Positions 1-7,659 of a stretch of DNA of 32,517 nt are shown one piece after another; the first letter of the stretch is position 1; every line of letters begins with the position of its first letter. A program made the position numbers and the translations under genes. The notes under the pieces are model-generated. The model was not told where the DNA came from. It searched no databases and was given only the letters and a program-made list of their open reading frames with translations. Where the stretch lies: contig VGLH01000039.1 of assembly GCA_016866785.1 (NCBI GenBank), positions 1-32,517 on the forward strand, written 5' to 3'. Origin of the DNA: Candidatus Poribacteria bacterium. GTDB taxonomy: Bacteria > Poribacteria > WGA-4E > GCA-2687025.

Positions 1-78
1 GGCGACATCCGCTCCGACTGCCTCCAAGCCCTTCTGCACGCTGCGCAGATTGCCCTCGTATTCCACGACGGCGATCAT
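1..78 (-). CDS. hisH: Imidazole glycerol phosphate synthase glutaminase subunit HisH, N-terminal fragment
   Basis: Only the first 26 codons are inside the window. They read M-I-A-V-V-E-Y-E-G-N-L-R-S-V, close to the conserved HisH start (I-A-V/I-V-D-Y-x-x-G-N-L-x-S-V). HisH is the class I glutamine amidotransferase that feeds ammonia to HisF in histidine synthesis. The ATG overlaps the hisB stop as ATGA, implying translational coupling, and hisB-hisH is a classical operon order. The catalytic Cys-His-Glu triad lies beyond the edge and cannot be checked. Confidence 0.85.
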   Translation of the reverse strand, partial: MIAVVEYEGNLRSVQKGLEAVGADVA

Positions 79-665
79 TCGAGTCTGCCCTTCGAGGAGA
101 GAACCCCAACAACACGGTCGTCGGGACGCGTCGCCTGGTCGAGCGCCCGCGCGAACGCCTTGAACAGGCTCTCGATGATGTGGTGGCGGTTCGACCCGTA
201 CGGGCACAACAGGTGGATCGTCGTGCCGGAGTAGTTGGCGAAGCCGTGGAAGAACTCTTCGACGAGTTCGACGTCGAAGTCCCCGACCTTGCCCCCGTCC
301 AGCGGAGTCTGGAACACGACGATGGGACGCCCGCACAAGTCTAAGTGCACCGTCCCAAGGGCTTCGTACATGGGAACCGTCCCGCCGCCGAAGCGACGAA
401 TCCCAGCCTTGTCACCCAGAGCCTTCGCGACCCCCATGCCCAGGCAGATGCCGACGTCTTCGACCGTGTGGTGGGCGTCGACGTGCAGATCGCCTTGGGC
501 GCGAACGCGCAGGTCGAAGAACGCGTGCTTGGCGAAGAGCTCCAGCATGTGATCCAGGAACCCGACGCCCGTCGCGGCGTCACAGGTTCCTGTGCCGTCT
601 AGGTCGATTCGGAGCTCGATCTGCGTCTCGCGCGTCTTCCGCTCGATCTCGCCGATGCGTCCCAT
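75..665 (-). CDS. hisB: Imidazoleglycerol-phosphate dehydratase HisB
   Basis: This is a 196-residue monofunctional dehydratase of the usual length, without the phosphatase domain of the enterobacterial fusion. It converts imidazole-glycerol phosphate to imidazole-acetol phosphate in histidine synthesis. The two duplicated metal-binding motifs are visible: H-H-T-V-E-D-V-G near residue 65 and R-H-H-I-I-E-S-L-F-K-A near residue 160, which supply the His/Glu ligands for the two Mn ions. The N-terminal G-F-L-D-H-M-L-E signature is also intact. The stop overlaps the hisH start (ATGA). The gene is separated from upstream hisC by two non-histidine genes. The SD before the ATG is weak, so it may depend on read-through translation. 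Confidence 0.97.
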   Translation of the reverse strand: MGRIGEIERKTRETQIELRIDLDGTGTCDAATGVGFLDHMLELFAKHAFFDLRVRAQGDLHVDAHHTVEDVGICLGMGVAKALGDKAGIRRFGGGTVPMYEALGTVHLDLCGRPIVVFQTPLDGGKVGDFDVELVEEFFHGFANYSGTTIHLLCPYGSNRHHIIESLFKAFARALDQATRPDDRVVGVLSSKGRLE

Positions 666-728
666 GCGTGCAGCCTGTCTTGCGAGCGTCCCCCGCGCAT
701 GGCGAGCGCCCGCGTGTGGTTCTCGCGG

Positions 729-1505
729 TTACTCCGACTTCAGAGCTCCCCAGGTGGATGCCGCCTTGCCTCCTGGCGACACGGCGAGCCCTGCCTCGAA
801 TCCGCCCATGATCGACTTGATCTCGTCTTCAGACAGCGCCTTGCCGAAGACCGCCACCTCGTCCAGCAAACCGGTCCACGACTCGTTACCTTGCCTGCCG
901 ATCTTGATGAAGGCGACGGGGTTCAGCTTGCCCGGGTAGTCGGCGTCGCCGACCATCTTGCCGTCGACGTACTGCCGTCCCTTCTTGTCCTTGTCGCTCA
1001 GCACCACGGCGACGTGGTACCACTTGTCCTTGTCGAGCTTCTGGTTCTTGGGCAGGTTGACGTTGCCGCCGCCTGCCGGAATGAACCGCCCCCAGAGCAA
1101 GCCCGTGTTCTCGACCCAGATGCCGATCGTCTTCGACTCAGGCGCGCCGTCCTGCGCTTCGTCCGCCTGCACGTGCGCGATGCCTGAGTTCGTAGTCGGA
1201 AGGTCCGTGTACTTCGCCCAGGCGACGACGCTCATCGACGCGCTCTGAACGATAGGCGCGATGGCGTAGTTGCCGGTGGCGAATGATAGCTCGATCGCCT
1301 TGCCGAACTTGCCGGTTCCCCATTTGGGCTCCTTGATCAGCTTGGCGTCTCGCTTGTTTCCCGAGCCGTCCACCGCGATATCGCCCTTGCCGTCGTCGAA
1401 CATCCACAAGCCCACCAGCGCGCTGGCATCGATCGCTGCGTGGGCGGTTCCAACGCTCCATGCGAGGACGAGACCAAGACACGTAAGAGATATTCTACGG
1501 TTCAC
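729..1505 (-). CDS. Secreted LamG (concanavalin A-like) domain protein
   Basis: About 258 residues with an N-terminal signal peptide (basic N-R-R, hydrophobic core, A-H-A cleavage near residue 23). It is followed by one LamG/laminin-G-like jelly-roll domain: G-L-W-M-F-D-D-G, W-Y-H-V-A-V-V-L, Y-V-D-G-K and L-L-D-E-V-A-V-F are typical strands. Such domains usually bind carbohydrate or act as secreted adhesion modules; no catalytic residues were recognised. Two GTG codons sit in tandem at 1506-1508 and 1503-1505. An AAGGAGG SD at 1512-1518 has better spacing (6 nt) to the second, so that start is chosen. It overlaps the end of the upstream membrane-protein gene and sits inside the histidine operon, an odd position for a secreted lectin-like protein. 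Confidence 0.85.
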   Translation of the reverse strand: MNRRISLTCLGLVLAWSVGTAHAAIDASALVGLWMFDDGKGDIAVDGSGNKRDAKLIKEPKWGTGKFGKAIELSFATGNYAIAPIVQSASMSVVAWAKYTDLPTTNSGIAHVQADEAQDGAPESKTIGIWVENTGLLWGRFIPAGGGNVNLPKNQKLDKDKWYHVAVVLSDKDKKGRQYVDGKMVGDADYPGKLNPVAFIKIGRQGNESWTGLLDEVAVFGKALSEDEIKSIMGGFEAGLAVSPGGKAASTWGALKSE

Positions 1506-1983
1506 CACAGCCCTCCTTGCTGGGTAGTCCGATCACCCAGAGCAGAAACGCGAACGCCGAGCCGACGACCGCTCCGCTGTAGAACGGCACCGGCACGAGG
1601 AATTCCGCTCTGAGGAACCCGTTGATGATCGGCGGCAGGGCGATCAACGTCAAGCCGCATCCGAGCGTCGCGCGACCCAGCCATGTGTCGACCAGGCGTT
1701 CCCTGCCGCGCCGTATGTTGATCCACGAGACCCCAAGGAATCGGGTCGCCAGTCGGGCGTAGAAGTAGCCGACAGAGCACGCGAGCACAAACACGGAGAC
1801 GCTCAATTCGAGCCGCGCCCTGAAGCCTAGAGCCGATCCGTGAGAGGTCAGCCATGCCCAGAGGAACTGAGCAGCGACCGCCGCCGCCGCTTGGGCGACG
1901 AGCCACTTGGGTCGAAGATAGAACGGCAGAACGCGGGAAGTCAACTCCGGGTCGAGCCCGCGCAGCCGTGGGAGTCGCAGCAT
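1495..1983 (-). CDS. Small polytopic membrane protein of unknown function
   Basis: 162 residues with about four predicted hydrophobic segments (near residues 25-45, 58-76, 103-122 and 130-153) and basic loops between them (R-R-G-R-E-R). I do not recognise the family; the overall look is that of a small YIP1-like or DUF membrane protein, but this is a guess. The ATG is preceded by AGGAG at good spacing. The gene starts 51 nt after the hisC stop, and its 3' end overlaps the start of the LamG gene by about 11-14 nt. The two are probably co-translated inside the histidine operon. It may be an inner-membrane partner of the secreted LamG protein, which is inference from position only. Confidence 0.72.
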   Translation of the reverse strand: MLRLPRLRGLDPELTSRVLPFYLRPKWLVAQAAAAVAAQFLWAWLTSHGSALGFRARLELSVSVFVLACSVGYFYARLATRFLGVSWINIRRGRERLVDTWLGRATLGCGLTLIALPPIINGFLRAEFLVPVPFYSGAVVGSAFAFLLWVIGLPSKEGCGEP

Positions 1984-2034
1984 GGCGCCGCTCCTGGGCT
2001 GGCGTGCTCCTTCACACCCACACCGTCTGGTCGG

Positions 2035-3111
2035 CTAGTCCCTTGCGAGCAAGGCACCGAGGAATCGGTCGTTCTCCTCGGGAGTGCCGATGGTCACTCG
2101 GAGGCAGTTCGACAGAGCACCGGGTCGGTCGAGACATCGAACGAGCACTCCGCCTCGGACGAGTCGATAGAAGCATTCGGTCGCCCCGCCGGATACGCGG
2201 AACAGGACGAAGTTCGCGTCGGATCGGAACGGCTCGAATCGGCTGTCACTCACCATCGCGGCGAAGACGCGGTCGCGCTCCGCGACGATGCGCTTTGCCT
2301 GTTCTCGCACGGCAGCGCTGTGTCGCAGTAGGATGCCGGCTGCCGCCTGGGAAAACGCGTTCACGTTGTAGGGCAACCGCACCTTGTTGACGCAGCCGAT
2401 CCACTCCGGGCGGGCTGCCATGTAGCCGACCCGCAGACCCGCGATGCCGTACGCCTTTGAGAACGTCCGAAGGACGATCAGGTTCACGTGGTCGCGGAGG
2501 AGCGCGATGAAGCTCAGCCCGGAGTACTCGAAGTAGGCTTCATCCGACACGACGAGAACGTCCTCGCGGCGCAGCAGCGACTCGACGATGGTCGCGTCCC
2601 AGCAGTTGCCGGTGGGATTGTTCGGATAGCTGAGGAAGACGATGTTCGTGCTATCCCTTCGGAGCGCTCCGAGCAACGCGTCGGCGTCGATCTCGAACCG
2701 GTCGTCGAGCGGCACGCCGACGTACTCGACGCCATGCCCCTGGCTCAGGATGCGGTACATCGAGAAGGTCGGTTCCGGCGACAACACGCGGCAGTCCGGG
2801 CGACCCAGCGCCTGGATGAGGTAGGAGATCAGCTCGTCGGACCCGTTGCCGACTGCGACCCAACCGGGATCGAGCCGAAGGCGCTCCGCCAGGGCTCCTC
2901 GCAACTCGACGGTGTCCGCGTCCGGGTACCGGTTCGGCGGCATCGCTGCGAAGAGCTCAGCGATCTCGTTTCTAGCTGATTCCGGCAGATCGAACGGGCT
3001 CTCGTTGGCATCGAGCTTGACCTGGTGCGGCACAGGCTCCACGTGGTACGGCTGCAGTGCAGCCAGGTCGTCTCTGAGGAAGCGCGCCGAGACCGTTGGG
3101 CGTTCTTGCAC
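2035..3111 (-). CDS. hisC: Histidinol-phosphate aminotransferase HisC
   Basis: 358 residues, normal length for HisC, a class I/II PLP aminotransferase making L-histidinol phosphate from imidazole-acetol phosphate and glutamate. Visible hallmarks are D-A-N-E-S-P-F near residue 34, G-N-G-S-D-E-L-I (PLP phosphate region) near residue 88, Y-P-N-N-P-T-G near residue 162, D-E-A-Y near residue 190 and the Schiff-base lysine K219 in T-F-S-K-A-Y-G, followed by L-R-V-G-Y. The start is GTG, 11 nt after the hisD stop, fitting a tight hisD-hisC operon. Phenylalanine/tyrosine aminotransferases of the same fold are the alternative, but the neighbours make HisC by far the better call. Confidence 0.96.
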   Translation of the reverse strand: MQERPTVSARFLRDDLAALQPYHVEPVPHQVKLDANESPFDLPESARNEIAELFAAMPPNRYPDADTVELRGALAERLRLDPGWVAVGNGSDELISYLIQALGRPDCRVLSPEPTFSMYRILSQGHGVEYVGVPLDDRFEIDADALLGALRRDSTNIVFLSYPNNPTGNCWDATIVESLLRREDVLVVSDEAYFEYSGLSFIALLRDHVNLIVLRTFSKAYGIAGLRVGYMAARPEWIGCVNKVRLPYNVNAFSQAAAGILLRHSAAVREQAKRIVAERDRVFAAMVSDSRFEPFRSDANFVLFRVSGGATECFYRLVRGGVLVRCLDRPGALSNCLRVTIGTPEENDRFLGALLARD

Positions 3112-3122
3112 GGGCTTTGAGC

Positions 3123-4421
3123 TCAGGTAGGCGGGTTCTGGTTCCTGCGTCGGATCGTGGCGGAGGCGGCGTGTCCCTCCAGCCCTTCCGCGTGCGCCAA
3201 TGCTACGATCGCGTCCGTCACACGGTCAAGCGCCTGCGGTGTGTAGGCGAGCAGGTTCGTCGTCTTGAGGAAGTCCGCGACGCACAGCGACGAATAGAAC
3301 CGCGCGGTTCCCCCGGTCGGAAGGACGTGGCTCGGACCTGCGACATAGTCTCCTACGGCTTCCGGCGTGGACTCGCCGACGAAGACCGCCCCCGCGTTGC
3401 GTATCCTCACGGCGACGGGCATCGGGTCTCGCGTGAGCACCTCGACGTGCTCCGGCGCGACCTCGTTCGCGATCCCGATGGCGGCGTCTATATCCGACAC
3501 GACCAGACACGCCCCGAACGATTCAAAGGAGCCGCGTATCTCCTCCTGCCGCGGGAGCGTCTCGACCTGCGACCGAAGTTCCTCGCAGACCGATTCCGCC
3601 AATGCCTTCGATGTCGTGACGAGGACCGCCGACGACCGCGCGCCATGCTCCGCCTGTGAGATGAGGTCGGCTGCGACATAGGCGGGAGTCGCCGTGTGAT
3701 CGGCGATCACGAGGACTTCGCTGGGACCCGCCAGCTTGTCGATATCGACGATCCCGACGACCTCGCGCTTGGCAAGCTGTACGTAGTCTCCGCCGGGCCC
3801 GACGACCTTGTCGACGCGCGGGATGCTGCGCGTGCCGTAAGCCATGGCGGCGATCGCGGGAACGCCGGCGCACGCATAGACCTCCTCGATGCCGCACTCG
3901 CGCGCCGTCACGAGCATACCAGGATGCACCCCCCCAGTGCGTTGGGGCGGCGCTGCCAGCGCGATCTCCGAGACGCCGGCGACCTGTGCCGGGATCGCGT
4001 TCATCATCAACGACGAGAAGAGCGTCGGGGGGCAGTAGACCCCGACTCGACGGAGCGGAAAGACCATCTGTCCGAGCAGGGAACCGTCGGGCTCGGTCAT
4101 CATCCAGGAGCGCGAGAGCTGCTTCTCGTGGAACGAGCGTATGTTGCCGATTGCCAACCGCACGGCGTCGAGGAACGCGTCGGTGACGTGGGAGTAGGCG
4201 CGCTCCATGTCCTCGATCGACACGCGTAGCTCATTAGGCGCGTCCGGGGAGTCGAACATGCGGGTAAACTCGCGGCAAGCGTCGTCGCCGTCTAAGCGGA
4301 CGCGCGCGATGATCTCCCGAACCGACGACAGCAGGCTTCTGTCACCGAATCCGCCACGCTGGGACATCCGCGCGAGGAAACGCTCGGCTTCGGGGCTCGG
4401 GAAGGTGATGGTCGGCAGCAT
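3123..4421 (-). CDS. hisD: Histidinol dehydrogenase HisD
   Basis: 432 residues, full length. HisD is the zinc-dependent NAD enzyme that oxidises histidinol to histidine in two steps. Motifs seen: A-G-P-S-E-V-L-V-I-A-D near residue 230, the zinc/substrate region S-Q-A-E-H-G near residue 255, A-P-E-H-V-E near residue 324 and G-P-S-H-V-L-P-T-G-G near residue 368. It is the first gene of the minus-strand histidine operon. A TTGACC/TAGCAT promoter lies about 40-65 nt upstream. The short 5' leader leaves little room for a His-leader attenuator. hisG does not lie directly upstream, where a tRNA gene diverges instead. Confidence 0.97.
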   Translation of the reverse strand: MLPTITFPSPEAERFLARMSQRGGFGDRSLLSSVREIIARVRLDGDDACREFTRMFDSPDAPNELRVSIEDMERAYSHVTDAFLDAVRLAIGNIRSFHEKQLSRSWMMTEPDGSLLGQMVFPLRRVGVYCPPTLFSSLMMNAIPAQVAGVSEIALAAPPQRTGGVHPGMLVTARECGIEEVYACAGVPAIAAMAYGTRSIPRVDKVVGPGGDYVQLAKREVVGIVDIDKLAGPSEVLVIADHTATPAYVAADLISQAEHGARSSAVLVTTSKALAESVCEELRSQVETLPRQEEIRGSFESFGACLVVSDIDAAIGIANEVAPEHVEVLTRDPMPVAVRIRNAGAVFVGESTPEAVGDYVAGPSHVLPTGGTARFYSSLCVADFLKTTNLLAYTPQALDRVTDAIVALAHAEGLEGHAASATIRRRNQNPPT

Positions 4422-4459
4422 GCGTTTGCCCTGTTTTCCGGGATCGAGACGATGGCGGA

Positions 4460-4488
4460 ATGCTAACGTCCACGACAGGCACGGTCAA
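4460..4488 (-). promoter_or_regulatory. Putative sigma70-type promoter of the his operon
   Basis: On the minus strand, TTGACC (4483-4488) is followed after exactly 17 nt by TAGCAT (4460-4465), matching the sigma70 consensus at 5/6 and 4/6 positions. Transcription would start near 4453, giving a leader of roughly 30 nt before hisD. It lies back to back with the putative tRNA promoter. Prediction by eye only. Confidence 0.55.
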
Positions 4489-4498
4489 CAGCGGACGC

Positions 4499-4527
4499 TT
4501 GCCTTCGGCAATCCGGTGTGGTACAAG
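4499..4527 (+). promoter_or_regulatory. Putative promoter of tRNA-Leu
   Basis: TTGCCT (4499-4504), a 17-nt spacer, then TACAAG (4522-4527), with 4/6 matches in each box. The predicted start, near 4534, lies about 17 nt before the mature tRNA. It diverges from the his-operon promoter. Confidence 0.45.
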
Positions 4528-4550
4528 TGTTCTAGCCGATCCGACGGCGC

Positions 4551-4639
4551 GCCGGAGTGGTGAAATTGGCAGACACAGGAGACTCAAAATCTCCCGACTC
4601 TTAGCGGTCGTGTCGGTTCGAGTCCGACCTCCGGCACCA
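4551..4639 (+). tRNA. tRNA-Leu (anticodon CAA)
   Basis: The 7-bp acceptor stem GCCGGAG (4551-4557) pairs with CTCCGGC (4629-4635), followed by discriminator A and an encoded CCA (4637-4639). The anticodon stem GGAGA/TCTCC encloses loop CTCAAAA with anticodon CAA at 4585-4587, which reads UUG. A long class II variable arm follows, then a T-loop GGTTCGAGTCC. The class II arm and the anticodon both fit leucine. No obvious terminator follows. Confidence 0.96.
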
Positions 4640-4669
4640 CATCACACACGACGCAGCCACAAGTCCCGA

Positions 4670-5731
4670 CTAGCTCAACTCGACCGTTCGACCTGTTGAC
4701 GCACTCTCCACGGCGGCGTACGCGATACGGATCGACCTCAGGTTGTCGCGTCCGCTGGTCATGGGTTCTCTGCCGTCGTTGAGCGCGCGCATCAACTCGC
4801 CCATCGACCCGCCGAAGGCATCCGGGAACCAACTGCCCTCGATGTGGAAAGTCTGACGGCGCTCCGGCTCGTCTAACAGACAGACCGTCATCTCGTTGCC
4901 GGAGACCATGGCGCTGCCCAGCGTGCCGTCCGCGATCCAGTCGTACCGATGGAGCCCACGGACGCGCACGATGTTGTTGAAGTGGCTCATCGCCATCACT
5001 TGGCGTTCTGGCGCGAACTCCATCAGGATCGTATGGCACATGGGCGACACCGCCGCTTGTCCCGGCTGCATCGTCGCCGTCGCCTTGACGCGCAGTGGAT
5101 CGAGACCCGTGTAGTACCGGCACAGGTCAATGTAGTGAATGCCGTGGTCGATGATGTTGAAGTCTTTGAGAGCCACGAACCAGGAGCCCGGCGCGTCCTG
5201 AAACGACCGATGGAAGTGCGTGATGCAGTAGACATGCCCAAGAACGCCCCGGTCGAGGATGACCTTCAGAGCTCGGTGCGCTGGAGCCCATCGCGCCTGC
5301 TGGTTCACCATGAGCGGAACGGACGCCTGCCGGCACAACTCGACCATGCGAGTCGCAGCCGCCCAGTCCATCGCAAATGGTTTCTGGCTCAGAATGCCCA
5401 ACAGGTGTCGCGGACGCCTCGCGCAGATATGTTCGACGATGGGAAGGCGCTGGGAACCGTGTACCGCGAGGTCGATGATCTGGACCTCGGGGTTCTCAAG
5501 CATGTCGTCGATGCTGGTCGTGACGCGCGGGACGCCGAACCGCTCCTGGACCTGCTTCACGGCGGATTCGACGACGTCGCACGCCGCCACGACTCGATAG
5601 CCGAACCGCTGGTAGGCGGGAAGGTGGGCTCCCCGGACGATGCCGCCGCAGCCGATGAACCCGATGCCGTAGTCTTTGCGGTCGGGCGGCGTCGGTTGGT
5701 ACTCCTCGGGACGCAGATCGATGGTCGGCAT
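4670..5731 (-). CDS. Gfo/Idh/MocA family oxidoreductase
   Basis: 353 residues from the ATG at 5729-5731, which has an AGGAG SD 8 nt upstream; the frame stays open further upstream but without SD support. The N-terminal Rossmann fold has G-F-I-G-C-G-G-I-V-R-G near residue 22. The usual E-K-P motif appears as Q-K-P (S-Q-K-P-F-A), a variant seen in part of the family. The conserved D-H-G-I-H-Y-I-D-L segment supplies the likely catalytic His. Members oxidise or epimerise sugars and cyclitols with NAD(P); the substrate here is unknown. It is divergent from the FAH-family hydrolase gene, and sugar or carboxylate catabolism is a plausible shared setting. Confidence 0.9.
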   Translation of the reverse strand: MPTIDLRPEEYQPTPPDRKDYGIGFIGCGGIVRGAHLPAYQRFGYRVVAACDVVESAVKQVQERFGVPRVTTSIDDMLENPEVQIIDLAVHGSQRLPIVEHICARRPRHLLGILSQKPFAMDWAAATRMVELCRQASVPLMVNQQARWAPAHRALKVILDRGVLGHVYCITHFHRSFQDAPGSWFVALKDFNIIDHGIHYIDLCRYYTGLDPLRVKATATMQPGQAAVSPMCHTILMEFAPERQVMAMSHFNNIVRVRGLHRYDWIADGTLGSAMVSGNEMTVCLLDEPERRQTFHIEGSWFPDAFGGSMGELMRALNDGREPMTSGRDNLRSIRIAYAAVESASTGRTVELS

Positions 5732-5770
5732 GGCAGGGCTCCTGTGGGGTCGGACGGACGCGACGGGCTC

Positions 5771-5799
5771 AGAATAGCCGACTGGAGGCAACCCGTCAC
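5771..5799 (-). promoter_or_regulatory. Putative promoter of the Gfo/Idh/MocA gene
   Basis: On the minus strand, GTGACG (5794-5799), a 17-nt spacer, then TATTCT (5771-5776). The match is moderate, about 33 nt upstream of the leader and SD of the gene ending at 4670. Confidence 0.4.
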
Positions 5800-5833
5800 G
5801 CGCCGGTCTGCGCCAGGAACTGCGGATCGGTTC

Positions 5834-5862
5834 TTGAGTCGCCGGCTTCATCCCGGTATGAT
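5834..5862 (+). promoter_or_regulatory. Putative promoter of the FAH-family gene
   Basis: TTGAGT (5834-5839), exactly 17 nt, then TATGAT (5857-5862, 5/6 match). The predicted start near 5869 leaves a leader of about 44 nt before the ATG at 5913. It forms a divergent pair with the promoter at 5771-5799. Confidence 0.55.
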
Positions 5863-5912
5863 CGCGCCAACACGGCTTTCGTGCGGTTCCCCGCCATGAC
5901 GAAGGGCTAGAG

Positions 5913-6848
5913 ATGAAACTGATCCAGTACCACCAACCCGGTGAAGGCAAGCGGGTCGGAGTCGTCACTCGCGAGAACGTCGTGATCGATGTCACGACGG
6001 ATGAGTGCCCGACGGTGTTGTCGCTGCTCGAGACGTCTGCGCGGGAACAGGTGAGTCTGAACATCCTCGTCGGTGAGATGCAAGAACGCGCGTCGCAGGG
6101 ACGCCCCGTGGTAGCTCCGTGGGAGCGCGACTCGGTTCCCAGCCTTCGGTACGAGGACTTGGACAACGCGCCGTCGCCCGAGGAACGGCATCTGCTCCTG
6201 CCGCTCGACCCACCCGAGGTGTGGGGCTGCGGAGTCACCTACAAGCGCAGTTCCGACATGCGCGACGAGGACAGCCAGACGAACATCTACTCGCGGGTCT
6301 ACTCGGCGGATCGCCCGGAGATCTTCTTCAAGGCGACCGCGAGCCGATGTGTCGGACACCATGGCGCGATTGGCATTCGGAGCGATTCCGTGTTGACGGC
6401 GACCGAGCCCGAACTCGCGTTCGTCCTCGGCGCGGACGGCGACATCGTCGGCTACACGCTCTGCAACGACGTGTCCGCATGGGACATCGAACGCGACAAC
6501 CCGCTGTATCTGCCGCAGTCGAAGACGTACAACGGGTGCTGCGCGCTCGGACCCGCGCTCATCACGCCCAGCGAGGTGGACGACATCTACGACATCGGCC
6601 TGACGTGCACGATCATCCGGGATGGATCGACGCTCTGGGAGGGCTCAGTCAACACAGGGCAGATCAAGCGGAAGTTCGACGAACTGACGACCTACCTGCT
6701 GCGGGATAACGATTGTCCGGTTGGAACCGTCGTCTCTAGCGGAACCGGGATCATCGTCCCGAACACGCTGCCGCTGAAGGGCGGCGACACGGTGAAGATT
6801 GCCGCGCCCTCCATCGGCGTGCTCTCGAACGGGGTCGTGCAGTTCTAG
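5913..6848 (+). CDS. Fumarylacetoacetate hydrolase (FAH) family protein
   Basis: 311 residues. The C-terminal FAH fold is recognisable from T-E-P-E-L-A-F-V-L-G near residue 164 and G-Y-T-L-C-N-D-V-S-A-W-D near residue 185. These carry the Glu and Asp metal ligands of the family. P-S-Q-S-K-T-Y-like sequence and C-A-L-G-P follow. The family includes FAH, 2-keto-3-deoxy-sugar-acid dehydratases/hydrolases and oxaloacetate decarboxylases, so the exact reaction is open. Since sugar oxidoreductase and mannonate-dehydratase-like genes lie nearby, a role in keto-deoxy acid catabolism is plausible inference. The ATG has a GAAGGG SD about 6 nt upstream. It converges with the next gene, leaving only 19 nt between stops. 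Confidence 0.9.
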   Translation: MKLIQYHQPGEGKRVGVVTRENVVIDVTTDECPTVLSLLETSAREQVSLNILVGEMQERASQGRPVVAPWERDSVPSLRYEDLDNAPSPEERHLLLPLDPPEVWGCGVTYKRSSDMRDEDSQTNIYSRVYSADRPEIFFKATASRCVGHHGAIGIRSDSVLTATEPELAFVLGADGDIVGYTLCNDVSAWDIERDNPLYLPQSKTYNGCCALGPALITPSEVDDIYDIGLTCTIIRDGSTLWEGSVNTGQIKRKFDELTTYLLRDNDCPVGTVVSSGTGIIVPNTLPLKGGDTVKIAAPSIGVLSNGVVQF

Positions 6849-6867
6849 CAGACGGCGCGGTTCGGTA

Positions 6868-7479
6868 TCAGTCGAGCACGCGCCCGAGTTGCCCGACCGC
6901 CGTCTCGCCCCCTTTGTAGTGCAGATGGCGCTCGCCGACGATGGGCTGAGTGCTGACGATCTCGATAGTGCCGGACACGGTCGCTCCGGTCTCCTCATCG
7001 AGAAGCTGCCACCAACGGTACGGTCCTACGGCGCGGCTCCGCTGCATGATGACGCGGGCGTCGGTGATGTTGCGCACGATGAACGAGATGTGCGCGTCGG
7101 CGTTGCCCACGTTCAGGAAGCGGAAGTAGTCGTAGGCGCCGGAGACGAGCTCCGGGAAGAACAGCCGTTTTCCGACCGTTCGTCCGAACACGCTGGCGCC
7201 CGGGAAGTCGAGGACCTGGTTCCCCAAATGGCAGTGGCGCTCGGCGACGATGGGCTGGTTGCAGTTCACTTCGAAGGATGTGCTCACCTTGGGCGTCTCG
7301 ACGGCGGGCGTCCACGCCTGGTACGGAGCGATCGTGTTCTCCGCGCTCCACACCGTCTGCGCGTTTTCGTCGCGCGCGATGCAGACGACTCTCCCGTTGG
7401 CGGTTCCCACGTTGACGACCTGGATCCAGTCCTGCCACACGGGGTCGAGCTGAGCGAAGTAGAGCGTAGTCGCTGGCAT
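6868..7479 (-). CDS. Uncharacterised protein made of two tandem ~95-residue repeats
   Basis: 203 residues consisting of an internal duplication. Repeat 1 (about 5-95) and repeat 2 (about 107-200) share L-Y/F-F-x-x-L at the start, D-W/Y-x-x-V/F-x-N-V-G-x-A, an x-P-Y-x-x-W segment, and end with the near-identical Q-P-I-V-A/G-E-R-H-x-H. No signal peptide, membrane segment or known catalytic motif is evident. Alternating hydrophobic residues suggest beta-sandwich modules. I do not recognise a named family. The ATG has an AGGA SD on the minus strand and a good promoter (7509-7537) upstream, so it is probably transcribed alone. It lies between the FAH gene and a PhyH gene. Confidence 0.8.
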   Translation of the reverse strand: MPATTLYFAQLDPVWQDWIQVVNVGTANGRVVCIARDENAQTVWSAENTIAPYQAWTPAVETPKVSTSFEVNCNQPIVAERHCHLGNQVLDFPGASVFGRTVGKRLFFPELVSGAYDYFRFLNVGNADAHISFIVRNITDARVIMQRSRAVGPYRWWQLLDEETGATVSGTIEIVSTQPIVGERHLHYKGGETAVGQLGRVLD

Positions 7480-7508
7480 GGGGGGTCCTCATTCTTACGA
7501 GCAGTGAG

Positions 7509-7537
7509 ATTCTACGGGTTGGCGCGGCATATCACAA
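7509..7537 (-). promoter_or_regulatory. Putative promoter of the two-repeat protein gene
   Basis: On the minus strand, TTGTGA (7532-7537), 17 nt, then TAGAAT (7509-7514, 5/6 match). The predicted start is about 22-25 nt before the ATG. Confidence 0.5.
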
Positions 7538-7579
7538 CCGCGACTTCTCGCAGTGCGACGTGCTGGTTCCCATCGTCCC

Positions 7580-7608
7580 TTGACCGCCGCGATTCGCCGT
7601 CGTACTCT
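7580..7608 (+). promoter_or_regulatory. Weak putative promoter for the PhyH gene
   Basis: TTGACC (7580-7585, 5/6 match), 17 nt, then a poor -10 TACTCT (7603-7608, 3/6). It lies about 50 nt upstream of the GTG start at 7660. Confidence 0.3.
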
Positions 7609-7659
7609 CAACGCGTTGCCCAGCGTGTCCGACGACCCCTGCTGTGGGAGGCTTGTGAG

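Noticed and set aside
4422-4460. Possible His-leader attenuator upstream of hisD
   Set aside because: The leader from the predicted start is only about 30 nt and has no His-codon run or terminator pair.
5732-6238. N-terminal extension of the Gfo/Idh/MocA frame to 522 residues
   Set aside because: The extension overlaps the divergent FAH gene and both promoters; the ATG at 5731 has a proper SD and begins the family fold.
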